From NCBI RefSeq assembly GCF_900580675.1, contig NZ_UTBG01000023.1, forward strand, positions 1 to 60,655: a stretch of 60,655 bases of DNA, read 5' to 3'. Shown piece after piece: positions 45,548-53,588 of this stretch (positions are counted from its first letter, which is position 1; the number at the start of each line of letters is the position of its first letter). This DNA comes from Pseudomonas viridiflava (GTDB lineage Bacteria; Pseudomonadota; Gammaproteobacteria; Pseudomonadales; Pseudomonadaceae). Below the pieces are notes generated by a model, which saw nothing but the letters and a program-made list of their open reading frames with translations, did no database searches and had not been told where the DNA came from. The position numbers were made by a program, and so were the translations under genes.

Positions 45548-46609
45548 TTACAGGGGTTTGTCCTCGCGACGCCCCTGCGCCTGGGTCGCGCTCCAGTCCA
45601 TCAGCAGGCTATAGGCCACGGCCAGCAAGGTCGGACCGATAAACAGGCCGATGAAGCCAAACGCGATCAACCCGCCAAACACCCCGAGCAGCACGATCAC
45701 CAACGGCAGGTTGCCGCCACGGCTGATCAGGTAGGGTTTAAGCACGTTGTCGACGCCGCTGATGATGAACGTGCCCCACACCCCGAGGAACACCGCGTAG
45801 GTGTAGTCGCCCTTCCACGCCAGCCAGGCCGTGGCCGGGATCCACACCAGCGGCGGGCCCATGGGGATCAGGCTGAGCAGGAAGGTCACGATCCCCAGCA
45901 CCAGTGCGCCGGGCACGCCGGCAATCCAGAAGCCGATCAACGCCAGCAAGGCCTGGGCGGCGGCAGTGCCGATCACCCCGTTGACCACGCGCTGCACCGT
46001 GCCGGCGACCAATTCGATGTAGTAACCGGCGCGGTCGCCGATCAAGCGCTCCAGCAAGCGATGCACGAACATCGCAAGGCGCGGGCCGTCGCGGTAGAAA
46101 AAGAACACAAAGACCAGGCTCAGGGTCAGCTCGAGAATGCCGCCGCCGATCTGCGCACTGCGCGCCAGCAACCAATTGCCGACCTGCCCCAGGTACGGCT
46201 TGATGCTGACCATCAGCGCCGCGCCTTGCTGATCGATGCTGTCCCACATTGCCACCAGCCGCTCGCCCACAAACGGGATCGAACCCAGCCAGGTCGGCGC
46301 CTCGGGCAGGCCATCGACCTGGATATCCTTGATCAGCGCCACGGCGTCGCGCACATGGTCCGCCAGGTTGAACCCTAGCCACACCAGCGGCAGCGCCACC
46401 AGCAGCATCCAACCCAGGGTCAGAATGCCGGCCGCCAAGGATTCACGGCCACCGAGCGCGCGGGTGAGCAAGCGCATCAACGGCCAACTGGCAAAGGCCA
46501 GCACGGCGCCCCAGAACAGCGCCGACCAGAACGGCGCCATCACCCAGAAGCTGGCACCAAACAGCACCACCAGCAGGATTTGCACCAGTAGGCGATCGTT
46601 ATTGAGCAT
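45548..46609 (-). CDS. AI-2E family transporter (YdiK-like)
   Basis: The 353-residue protein has about eight membrane helices with the family pattern: an N-terminal pair (LLVVLFGASFWVMAPFWSALFWG), a long soluble middle loop, and the FLLSLIPMGPPLVWIPA and ISGVDNVLKPYLISRG segments. The name comes from TqsA/YdiK, and many members do not move AI-2. It converges with the sensor-kinase gene and may form a transcript with the DUF4892 genes upstream, which are separated by a hairpin. Confidence 0.85.
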   Translation of the reverse strand: MLNNDRLLVQILLVVLFGASFWVMAPFWSALFWGAVLAFASWPLMRLLTRALGGRESLAAGILTLGWMLLVALPLVWLGFNLADHVRDAVALIKDIQVDGLPEAPTWLGSIPFVGERLVAMWDSIDQQGAALMVSIKPYLGQVGNWLLARSAQIGGGILELTLSLVFVFFFYRDGPRLAMFVHRLLERLIGDRAGYYIELVAGTVQRVVNGVIGTAAAQALLALIGFWIAGVPGALVLGIVTFLLSLIPMGPPLVWIPATAWLAWKGDYTYAVFLGVWGTFIISGVDNVLKPYLISRGGNLPLVIVLLGVFGGLIAFGFIGLFIGPTLLAVAYSLLMDWSATQAQGRREDKPL

Positions 46610-46646
46610 CGGGTATCTCGAGAAGAAGGCTGTAGGAAGAGAGCTT

Positions 46647-46673
46647 AGGCGAACGGCGCGGGTCCGTTCGCCT
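46647..46673 (-). terminator. Hairpin after the DUF4892 gene
   Basis: AGGCGAACG and CGTTCGCCT pair around a nine-base loop, eight bases past the DUF4892 stop (46682). No clear T-run follows. Confidence 0.5.
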
Positions 46674-46681
46674 GGTGAGGG

Positions 46682-47500
46682 TCAGCGTATCAGATGCAGG
46701 TGCAAACCCTTAGCGTCACCGGTACCGGTTTCCAGGCGTGCGGCACGCACACCTTTGTCGATCAGGGCCAGGCGCCAGGCTTCGGCATTCGGACCGGTCA
46801 GGCTGACGCGCAGCGTGGCGTCGAGGTTCAACCCACGGGAAATCAGGGTCAGCCAAGTGTCGTCGGGGTCGGCGCCCAGCGCCGGGAAGTCCAGCTCGCC
46901 GGTGCTTTTCAGCTCGCGCAACAGGGTGGCCGACGTCGGCAGCAGATCGCCCAGGGGCGCGCCGGCGTCGAGCTGTTCCACGTGCAGGTAAGCGCGACGG
47001 TTGCCACGGGTGATGCCGTACAGCGCGATCAGGGAATTATCCTGCGGGGCGGCCAGGCGCAACAGCAGGTATTCCTGCTGGCCATCGGCGCCGACCAGCT
47101 TGGCGTTGCCGAACACTTCATTGGCCCACAGGCTGCTTTCGCCGCAATCGCGAGCCTGGCACCAGAACAACAATTGCGCGCCCTTGGCCTGCAAGGCTTC
47201 TCGCGTCGCGGTGAACGCAGCACTGGATGTATGTTCGGCGGGCAGTTCGTAGGTAATCGCCGTGGTTTGCCCACGGGCGGTAGCCTGGCCTTCGTAACGC
47301 AGCTGGCCGCTGATCTTGCGGATCGCCCCCATGGGGTAGATACGCTCCTTTTCTTCGGCCGGGCGGTAATCGACGATTTGTGCGTCGGCCTGACGGGCCA
47401 CGCTGGGCAGGTCCTGGCTACCCGGTAGATCGGCGGCGAATACCAGCGGGCTGAAACAGCAGAGCCCGAGGGCACGGATAGATCCTTTACGCAGGCTCAT
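46682..47500 (-). CDS. DUF4892-domain exported protein
   Basis: The 272-residue protein has an N-terminal signal sequence (ALGLCCFSPLVFA) and a DUF4892 domain with VDYRPAEEKERIYPMGAI near residue 45. A pair of cysteines in the middle (FWCQARDCGE) could form a disulfide in the periplasm. The C-terminal third resembles an OmpA-like alpha/beta fold, uncertain by eye. Its own Shine-Dalgarno is poor. An 18-codon leader ORF overlaps its start with ATGA, so translation is probably coupled. The function is unknown. Confidence 0.75.
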   Translation of the reverse strand: MSLRKGSIRALGLCCFSPLVFAADLPGSQDLPSVARQADAQIVDYRPAEEKERIYPMGAIRKISGQLRYEGQATARGQTTAITYELPAEHTSSAAFTATREALQAKGAQLLFWCQARDCGESSLWANEVFGNAKLVGADGQQEYLLLRLAAPQDNSLIALYGITRGNRRAYLHVEQLDAGAPLGDLLPTSATLLRELKSTGELDFPALGADPDDTWLTLISRGLNLDATLRVSLTGPNAEAWRLALIDKGVRAARLETGTGDAKGLHLHLIR

Positions 47501-47553
47501 CGGATCGGTGAGCCCTGGCCATCGGAGTGCGCAGCGGTGTTGAGATCGTACAT
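47497..47553 (-). CDS. 18-residue leader ORF coupled to the DUF4892 gene
   Basis: From ATG 47553 the minus strand reads an 18-residue peptide (MYDLNTAAHSDGQGSPIR) and stops so that the TGA overlaps the DUF4892 ATG. It has a strong ribosome site, AAAGGGAG about nine bases upstream, which the larger gene lacks. No trans-membrane or signal pattern is visible in it. It could be a true small protein or only a translation-coupling device. Its sequence has no obvious attenuation codon run. Confidence 0.55.
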   Translation of the reverse strand: MYDLNTAAHSDGQGSPIR

Positions 47554-47602
47554 GGTTGACTCCCTTTCAATCCGCCCAGCCTCGGCAGTTGACCGCCCCA
47601 AG

Positions 47603-48457
47603 TCAAGGCGCGGAGAAGAAGCGATTGAAACAGTCTGCAACAAGGACCGCCCCGGGCTCGTCATTCAGGTGTAAATGATGGCCGCCCGGCAGCGTGGTCA
47701 CTGTGAACGGCAGCTGGGAAAGCAATTCGGAATGTTTCGCCAGCATGCCGTCCGCCGCCACCACCAACTGCGTAGGGCAACCCACGCGCCGCACGAACGC
47801 CATCGCCTGCTCATCCGTCAGACGCATCGGCGACGCCAGGGTCAGGCGGCTGTCGGTGCGCCAGGTATAACCACCCGGCACCGGCATCAAACCGCGCTGG
47901 GCCAGCAGTTCGGCGGCTTCGCGGCTGACGGCCACCAAGCCCTTCATGCGTGCTTCAACTGCGCGGTCAAGCGTGCTGTAGACCGGTTTGCGCTTGTCTT
48001 GCAGGTTCAATTGCGCCTGCAAGGCCATGCCCAGCCGCTCGGCCGCGTGCTCGCCGCTGGCCGTGGGCGGGACTACGCCGTCGATCAACCCCAGGTGCGT
48101 CACGCGTTCCGGCAAGGCACCGGCCAGCACCAGCGAGACGATGGCACCGAGAGAATGGCCAAGTAATGCAAAACGTTTCCAGCCCAACTGCTCGGCCACT
48201 TGCAGCACATCGAACACGTAATCCCACAGGGAATACCCTGCGCCTGCCGGGCGATGCGCCGAATGCCCATGCCCGGCCATGTCGAGGGCGACGATGCGCA
48301 AGCCAGCAAGCTTGGGCGCCAGCCGCGCAAAGCTGTTGGCGTTGTCCAGCCAGCCATGCAGGGCGATCACCGGCAAGCCGTCCTCGGGGCCGAACAGATG
48401 GGCGGCCAGTTCGATGTGCGGCAGGCTCAGGTGGACTTCTTCGACGGGCGTACTCAT
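47603..48457 (-). CDS. Alpha/beta-fold hydrolase
   Basis: The 284-residue enzyme has the elbow LLGHSLGA (Ser at about 102), the oxyanion region LHGWLDNANSF, and the His in LPGGHHLHLND near the C-terminus. It resembles the serine hydrolase-like (SERHL/MEST) group. The ATG at 48457 overlaps the stop of the upstream hydrolase gene (ATGA) and has no ribosome site of its own. That upstream gene is disrupted, so this one may be poorly translated in this strain. Confidence 0.82.
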   Translation of the reverse strand: MSTPVEEVHLSLPHIELAAHLFGPEDGLPVIALHGWLDNANSFARLAPKLAGLRIVALDMAGHGHSAHRPAGAGYSLWDYVFDVLQVAEQLGWKRFALLGHSLGAIVSLVLAGALPERVTHLGLIDGVVPPTASGEHAAERLGMALQAQLNLQDKRKPVYSTLDRAVEARMKGLVAVSREAAELLAQRGLMPVPGGYTWRTDSRLTLASPMRLTDEQAMAFVRRVGCPTQLVVAADGMLAKHSELLSQLPFTVTTLPGGHHLHLNDEPGAVLVADCFNRFFSAP

Positions 48458-49256
48458 GCGCAACTGCGCTCGCGGGCTTGCCAGCGGCTGAACAGGTGCT
48501 TGATCAAGGTCGCGGTGTCCTGTGGGCGTTCAAGGGGGAACATATGGCCACCGGGCATGGTGAGCATTTCGCCCATGGGCAGGCGCCCGACGCCGCTGGC
48601 GTGGTGACGCATCACCACGCGGCTCTGGCGGCCACGCACCACCGCCAATGGCACTTTCAATTGGCGCACCTGGCCGGGGCTGGTGTGGGGCACGCCACGG
48701 TAGATGCTGATTTCGGTGGCCGGGTCGAACCGTAAGCGCAGGCGATCACCCACCTGTTGCAGGCCATGTTGCAGGTAGGCGTCGAAGCATTCGGGGTCGA
48801 ACCCGCGGAACAGCGTCTTGCCGGCAAAGTAACTGCGCGCGGCGTCCAGGTCGGTGAACTCTTCGCGTCGGCCCAGCGTGCGCCCGGCCGGCGTCAGGCG
48901 GTCGATAACCCGAAGCGTTTGGCCGCGCGAATGATCCAGCGGTCGGCACGGGTGAGCACCGGCGAATCGAGCATCACTACGCCGCGCTACAACTGCGGGC
49001 AGCGCATGGCCGCATGCAGATGCAACACGCCACCCAGGGAATGGCCCACGCCCCATACCGGCTCCGGTTGCAGCTGCAGGTGGTGGATCAGTTCGTCCAC
49101 CAGGTTCTGCCAGTTGTCGTCCACCGGAAACCGGGGGTCGTGGCCGTGCTGCGGCAAGTGAGCCACGGCGTATTCCGGAGCCAGGGCGGCAAACAGCTTG
49201 CCGTAGGTAGCCGAGGGGAAGCCATTGGCGTGGGCGAAAAACACGTGCTGCGACAT
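48454..49256 (-). pseudogene. Disrupted alpha/beta hydrolase gene (stop plus frameshift)
   Basis: The gene would encode about 267 residues. Its first 89 residues carry GVGHSLGG (nucleophile elbow). Then TAG (48987-48989) interrupts after HAAMRCPQL, where the same frame goes on with RGVVMLDSPVLTRADRWI. About 80 bases later the frame changes: a G-run at 48909-48911 appears to have lost one base, and the rest (IDRLTPAGRTLGRREEF to the C-terminal LPMGEMLTMPGGHMFPLE, with the expected His) is in the next frame. Two separate lesions make a sequencing artefact unlikely, though the G-run one alone could be. Remaining parts are clear hydrolase sequence. Its stop still overlaps the next start. Confidence 0.85.
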
Positions 49257-49353
49257 ACCGGACCCATCTTCAAAAACAGAGATTGATTGTCACCAGCCCC
49301 GCGCGGCACAGCAATGACCGTAACAGCCAGGAATGATGACACTCACGCCACGC

Positions 49354-49797
49354 CTATCGTGCCGGCGGGTTCTCGCCCAGGGGCACGACCGCCATGGTCA
49401 GGCGCGAAATGCAGGTGGCCTTGCCGTCATCGCCTGTCAAGCGGATGTCCCACACCTGGGTGGTACGCCCGATATGAATCGCCCTGGCCACCGCCGTCAC
49501 CCGCCCGCTGCGCACACCGCGCAAGTGGTTGGCGTTGACTTCAAGGCCCACGCAATAGAACTTGCCGGGATCGACACAGAGGTAGGCCGCCATGGAGCCG
49601 ACGCTCTCGGCCAGCACCACCGAGGCGCCGCCATGCAGCAAACCGAAGGGCTGATGGGTACGATGGTCTACCGGCATACTGGCGGTCAGGGAGTTGTCGT
49701 CGAAGCTTTCGATGCGGATATCCAGCAACTCACCGATGCTGTTTTTCTGGCCGGCATTCATTTGTTCGATATTCGGTTGGGTGTGCCACAGGCTCAT
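49354..49797 (-). CDS. Hotdog-fold thioesterase (PaaI/MenI-like)
   Basis: The 147-residue protein has the hotdog motif HQPFGLLHGGASVVLAESVG (about residues 46-65) with the HGG segment and catalytic Glu. It should hydrolyse acyl- or aryl-CoA thioesters. ATG 49797 has AAGGA eight bases upstream. It follows the acyl-CoA ligase gene after 31 bp on the same strand, so ligase and thioesterase are probably co-regulated, giving opposing activities on the same CoA esters. Confidence 0.88.
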   Translation of the reverse strand: MSLWHTQPNIEQMNAGQKNSIGELLDIRIESFDDNSLTASMPVDHRTHQPFGLLHGGASVVLAESVGSMAAYLCVDPGKFYCVGLEVNANHLRGVRSGRVTAVARAIHIGRTTQVWDIRLTGDDGKATCISRLTMAVVPLGENPPAR

Positions 49798-49828
49798 GCG
49801 AAGTGTCCTTGTTGGTTTTATTACGTTC

Positions 49829-51478
49829 CTAATCCTGCCACACAATCGCCTCGGTGCGCTCGCTCCAGGCGTGAAACTGCGCACCGTAAGTCGACTCGAT
49901 CACGTTGCGCTTAATCTTCAAGGTCGGGGTCAGGAAGCCGTTTTCCACCGCCCAGCTGTCTTTCACCACCACCAACTGGCGCAAACGCTCGTGCTTGTCC
50001 AATGCCGCGTTGACCTGCTCCAGCCAGCGCTCAAGGCTGGTGCGCAACGCCTGCCGGTCCAGGCCGACCGCAGACACGACACACAAGCCCATGGGCGCGG
50101 TCAGGCCATCCCCCACCACGCACACCTGCTCGATGCGCGCGTGTTCGGCCAGGCGGTTTTCTATCGGCGCCGGGGCCACGTATTTGCCCTTGCTGGTCTT
50201 GAAGATTTCCTTCAGGCGCCCGGTCAGGCGCAGGCGACCGTCGGCGTCCTGCTCGCCCTTGTCGCCAGTGCGCAGGTAGCCGTCGGCGGTAATGGTTTCA
50301 GCGGTTTTCTGCGGGTCCTTGAAATAGCCGAGCATGGTCGCGCCGCTGCGTACCTGCACCTCGCCCGTGGGGTCGATGCGCACTTCGACACCGGGGCACG
50401 GCAGGCCGATCCAGCCGAGGGTCTGCTGGCCGGGGCGGCATACGTGGGAGTAGCCGCAGTTCTCGGTCATGCCATACACCTCAAGCACATCCAGGCCCAG
50501 GCGTTGATACCAGCGCAGCAGCGCCTCGGGCACCGGCGCGGCGCCGGACAAGGCAATGCGCAACGCGTCCAGGCCCAGGCCAGCCAGCACCTTGTGGCCC
50601 ACACGTTTGCCGATAAAGGGCAGGCGCAGCAAGGTGTCGAGGCGTTTTTCCGGGATCTTTGCGTAGACGCCCATCTGGAATTTGCTCCAGATGCGCGGCA
50701 CACCAAACAGCGCCGTGGGCCGCGCCCGGCGCAGGTCAGTCAAAAAGGTTTCAAGGCTTTCGGCAAAAAATACGGTTTGCCCGGTATAGATCGAAGCCAT
50801 TTCCACAAACATCCGCTCGGCCACGTGGCACAGCGGCAAGTAGGACAGCAGCCGGTCGCCCTCGCCCAGGCCGAATAACTCAGTGCCGCGCGTGGCCGCA
50901 AAACCCAGGGCGCCAAAGCTGTGCATCACGCCCTTGGGCAGGCCGGTGGTGCCGGAGGTGTAGATGATGGTGGCCAGGTCGGACGCGGCCGGCAGCGGGT
51001 CATCCTCAATCGGCGGGCTGGCTTGCAGGTCGGCCCAGCTGAAACTGAATGCACCGGCCGGGCACAGCGGCAGGCTGATGGTCGGCACGTCGGCCGGCAC
51101 GCCGGGGGCCATGGCCGGCCAATCGTCGAGTTTGCCGATAAACACCAGGGCGGCCTCGGAATGGGTGAGGACGTGGGCGACGGAATCGGCGGTGAGGTTG
51201 GGGTACAACGGCACAGACACATGCCCGGCCATCCAGATCGCCAGGTCGGCAATGATCCAGTGCGCGCAGTTTTTCGAGATCAGCGCAATGTGCGAATGCG
51301 CGGGCAGTTGCCTGGCACGCAACCACTGCGCGGCGCAGCGGGCCTGCTGGCCGACATCGGCCCAGCTGAGGGTTTGCACCTCGCCCGCGCCAACCGGCTG
51401 CACCAGAAAGGTGTTGCGCGGGTGCCGCGCTTCACGTTCGAAAAAGACCTGCAACGGCAAACGAAAAGCGACGGGCAT
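49829..51478 (-). CDS. AMP-binding long-chain acyl-CoA ligase (FadD-type)
   Basis: The 549-residue adenylate-forming enzyme shows the P-loop-like IIYTSGTTGLPKGVM (about residues 172-186), EVYGMTENCG (A5), and DGYLRTGDKG-GRLKEIFKTSKGK (A7-A10) including the C-terminal lysine region. The sequence resembles mycobacterial FadD15 and AMP-forming synthetases for long-chain acids. The substrate is not readable. A 30-bp palindrome lies in its upstream region, suggesting control by a TetR- or MarR-like protein encoded elsewhere. Confidence 0.87.
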   Translation of the reverse strand: MPVAFRLPLQVFFEREARHPRNTFLVQPVGAGEVQTLSWADVGQQARCAAQWLRARQLPAHSHIALISKNCAHWIIADLAIWMAGHVSVPLYPNLTADSVAHVLTHSEAALVFIGKLDDWPAMAPGVPADVPTISLPLCPAGAFSFSWADLQASPPIEDDPLPAASDLATIIYTSGTTGLPKGVMHSFGALGFAATRGTELFGLGEGDRLLSYLPLCHVAERMFVEMASIYTGQTVFFAESLETFLTDLRRARPTALFGVPRIWSKFQMGVYAKIPEKRLDTLLRLPFIGKRVGHKVLAGLGLDALRIALSGAAPVPEALLRWYQRLGLDVLEVYGMTENCGYSHVCRPGQQTLGWIGLPCPGVEVRIDPTGEVQVRSGATMLGYFKDPQKTAETITADGYLRTGDKGEQDADGRLRLTGRLKEIFKTSKGKYVAPAPIENRLAEHARIEQVCVVGDGLTAPMGLCVVSAVGLDRQALRTSLERWLEQVNAALDKHERLRQLVVVKDSWAVENGFLTPTLKIKRNVIESTYGAQFHAWSERTEAIVWQD

Positions 51479-51505
51479 GGGACGCGCTCCTGTGTGGTCC
51501 GATCA

Positions 51506-51535
51506 TAGCCAACCAAGCACTTGCTTGGTTGACTA
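51506..51535. promoter_or_regulatory. 30-bp palindromic operator before the acyl-CoA ligase gene
   Basis: The core AACCAAGCA-CT-TGCTTGGTT is a perfect inverted repeat and the flanks extend it to 14-base arms with one mismatch. It lies about 28 bp upstream of the ligase start and next to a possible -10 (TATGAT on the minus strand). A CoA-ester-sensing TetR protein is a natural guess, but no regulator is encoded here. Confidence 0.65.
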
Positions 51536-51563
51536 TATAGCACACAAAAAGCCGCGATAACGC

Positions 51564-52013
51564 CTACGGGTTCTTCACACTCACCAGGCTCATCAGCCCG
51601 GCCAGCGGGAAGTCGCCCTCCAATTCCGCCAGGCTGGCGGTGTACATCGGTTGTGGCTGACATTGATGACCGTGTTGCAAGAAGCTGATCAAACTGCCCA
51701 CCAACGGCTGATGGCTGACCAGCAGCACGTTGTCATCGGTGTCGAGTTTTTGCAGCACTTGCAGCGGGTTGCCATCCGGCGTCAGCCACGGCACGGTGCG
51801 GATTTCGGGTTCAAAACCCAACGCATCGCGCACCAACTGCGCGGTTTGCTGCGCGCGTACGTAGGGGCTGGCAAAGATCGCGCTGATCGGCTGGCCGATC
51901 AGTTGGGCCGCGCTGCGCAGCACTTCGCCGCGGCCCTGCTCGGTGAGGTTGCGTTCGGCGTCCGTACGAGCATGCCCTTCGGCCTCGCCGTGGCGCAAAA
52001 CCCACAGTTTCAT
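51564..52013 (-). CDS. sixA: Phosphohistidine phosphatase SixA
   Basis: The 149-residue enzyme starts with the RHG histidine-phosphatase motif (LWVLRHGEA, His 8) and has SHQPLV with the second catalytic His near residue 100. SixA removes phosphate from histidines of phosphorelay proteins, notably in the nitrogen PTS and in HPt domains. Its ATG overlaps the DUF4389 stop by ATGA, so it is the third gene of the gpsA operon. Confidence 0.92.
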   Translation of the reverse strand: MKLWVLRHGEAEGHARTDAERNLTEQGRGEVLRSAAQLIGQPISAIFASPYVRAQQTAQLVRDALGFEPEIRTVPWLTPDGNPLQVLQKLDTDDNVLLVSHQPLVGSLISFLQHGHQCQPQPMYTASLAELEGDFPLAGLMSLVSVKNP

Positions 52014-52357
52014 AGCTTGGGCTCTTCATCGCGCACCGGGTGCGGTGCCGGCGGCACGCTGTGGGGTGCCTCGCCCTCGGGGGCGCGCGGGGTTGGCCAG
52101 TCGGCGAACGGCCATGGCTTTTGCTCGGTGTGGAAGCTGCCGAAACGGCCGATCTGCGCGAGGAACTGGCTCAGGCTGTCGCCAAAATTCATCAGGCCCA
52201 GGTTCGGCGCACCGTAGACCAGGCGATAGATCAACTGCACCACCACCAGGGCGCCGAGCAGGAACTGCGCCACCTGCCACACCAGGGCAAACACCAGCAT
52301 CCACAGGATACGCAGGAGGATGGACTCATACTTGGGAGCTGCTTTCGGATCGTTCAT
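52010..52357 (-). CDS. DUF4389-domain membrane protein
   Basis: The 115-residue protein has two hydrophobic segments in its first half (ILLRILWMLVFALVWQVAQFL and LVVVQLIYRLV) and a Pro-rich C-terminal tail. It belongs to a small conserved family found next to gpsA and sixA in Pseudomonas. The function is unknown. GAGGAA precedes the ATG. The operon order is gpsA, this gene, sixA. Confidence 0.82.
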   Translation of the reverse strand: MNDPKAAPKYESILLRILWMLVFALVWQVAQFLLGALVVVQLIYRLVYGAPNLGLMNFGDSLSQFLAQIGRFGSFHTEQKPWPFADWPTPRAPEGEAPHSVPPAPHPVRDEEPKL

Positions 52358-52367
52358 GGCGCGTTCC

Positions 52368-53393
52368 TCAGTTGAAACCACTGGTGGAAATAAAGTCGAC
52401 ATCGGTTTTCGGCTCGGCCCGCATCAGCAGCTCGATCACCTGGTTCAAGGTGCGCCCTTCAAAGAGGATCGCGTGCAGCCCGGCGACCAGCGGCATGTAC
52501 ACGCCGACTTCCTGGGCCTTGGCTTTGAGCACCTTGAGGGTGTTGACCCCTTCCGCCACTTCGCCCAGGCGCGTCACCGCGTCTTCCAGGCTCAAGCCCT
52601 GGCCCAGGGCAAAACCCACCTGGTAGTTACGGCTTTTCGGCGACGAACAAGTGACGATCAAATCGCCGACGCCCGCCAGCCCGAGGAAAGTCATCGGGTT
52701 GGCGCCCTGGTTCACCGCAAAGCGGGTCATTTCGGCCAACGCGCGGGTGATCAGCATGCTTTTGGTGTTTTCGCCCATGCCCAGCGCCACCGCCATGCCG
52801 GCGATGATCGCGTAGACGTTTTTCAGTGCCCCGCCCAACTCCACGCCAAAGCGGTCGCTGCTCGCATAAACGCGGAAGGTCCGGCCATGCAGCACCGCCT
52901 GCACGCGCTCGCACAGTGCTTCGTCTTCACTGGCGACCACGGTGGCGGTCAGCGCGTGCTCGGCGACTTCGCGCGCCAGGTTCGGCCCGGACAACACGCC
53001 AATGCGCGCCTGGGGGGCGATCTCTTCGAGGATCTCGCTCATCAGCTTGAAGGTCTGCGCCTCAATGCCCTTGGTCAGGCTGACCAGCATTTTGCCGGCC
53101 AGGCGTTCGGCATGGGGCGCCAGCACCGAACGCAAGGCGCTCGACGGCAGCGCGACAAAGCACAGGTCGCAGTCGGTCAGGGTGGCCAGCAGGTCGGTCA
53201 CCGGCTCGACGGCCAGGTGAATCTTGATACCTTTGAGGTAACGCGGGTTCTCCCGGTGCACCCGAATGGCCTCGGCCTGCTCGGGGTCACGCATCCACTG
53301 GCGTACAGGGTGGCCATTCTCGGCCAGCAGGTTAGCCACGGCGGTCCCAAAACTTCCGCCTCCCAGGACCGCAATAGGGCGCTGTTCAGTCAT
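52368..53393 (-). CDS. gpsA: Glycerol-3-phosphate dehydrogenase [NAD(P)+]
   Basis: The 341-residue enzyme makes sn-glycerol 3-phosphate from dihydroxyacetone phosphate for phospholipid synthesis. It has the Rossmann GGGSFGTA (about 11-18), SLTKGIE near residue 109, the catalytic Lys in [10 protein letters not shown], and the C-terminal [11 protein letters not shown]. The full family length is present. It opens an operon with DUF4389 and sixA ten bases away. A perfect -10 (TATAAT, 53431-53436 on the minus strand) lies upstream. Confidence 0.96.
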   Translation of the reverse strand: MTEQRPIAVLGGGSFGTAVANLLAENGHPVRQWMRDPEQAEAIRVHRENPRYLKGIKIHLAVEPVTDLLATLTDCDLCFVALPSSALRSVLAPHAERLAGKMLVSLTKGIEAQTFKLMSEILEEIAPQARIGVLSGPNLAREVAEHALTATVVASEDEALCERVQAVLHGRTFRVYASSDRFGVELGGALKNVYAIIAGMAVALGMGENTKSMLITRALAEMTRFAVNQGANPMTFLGLAGVGDLIVTCSSPKSRNYQVGFALGQGLSLEDAVTRLGEVAEGVNTLKVLKAKAQEVGVYMPLVAGLHAILFEGRTLNQVIELLMRAEPKTDVDFISTSGFN

Positions 53394-53430
53394 ATGCAAT
53401 CCGTTAATCCATACCAGTGGCGATGGCGGC

Positions 53431-53436
53431 ATTATA
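53431..53436 (-). promoter_or_regulatory. -10 element of the gpsA operon
   Basis: ATTATA on the plus strand is TATAAT on the minus strand, 38 bases before the gpsA start. The -35 is poor. Confidence 0.5.
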
Positions 53437-53512
53437 CGGAGCGACCCGCTTGCGGCCAGCCCCCATAGCAATTCGTACGCCTGTCGGAAAATGCGACACT
53501 TGTGTGAACGAA

Positions 53513-53534
53513 TTGCCAGCCCTGCGACTGGCAA
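53513..53534. promoter_or_regulatory. 7-bp inverted repeat in the TonB receptor promoter region
   Basis: TTGCCAG and CTGGCAA flank an eight-base spacer, 55 bases upstream of the receptor start. An overlapping pair CAATTCGT/ACGAATTG (53469 and 53508) also frames this gap. A regulator cannot be named. No Fur-like box was recognised. Confidence 0.3.
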
Positions 53535-53588
53535 AAGGCCCCACCTCAGTTAACATGGGCGGCTATCCGTAATTATCAAGGCCGTGCC

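Noticed and set aside
45548..46609. An AI-2 quorum-sensing exporter as a firm function
   Set aside because: The family name comes from TqsA. No lux or lsr gene is nearby and many members do not transport AI-2.
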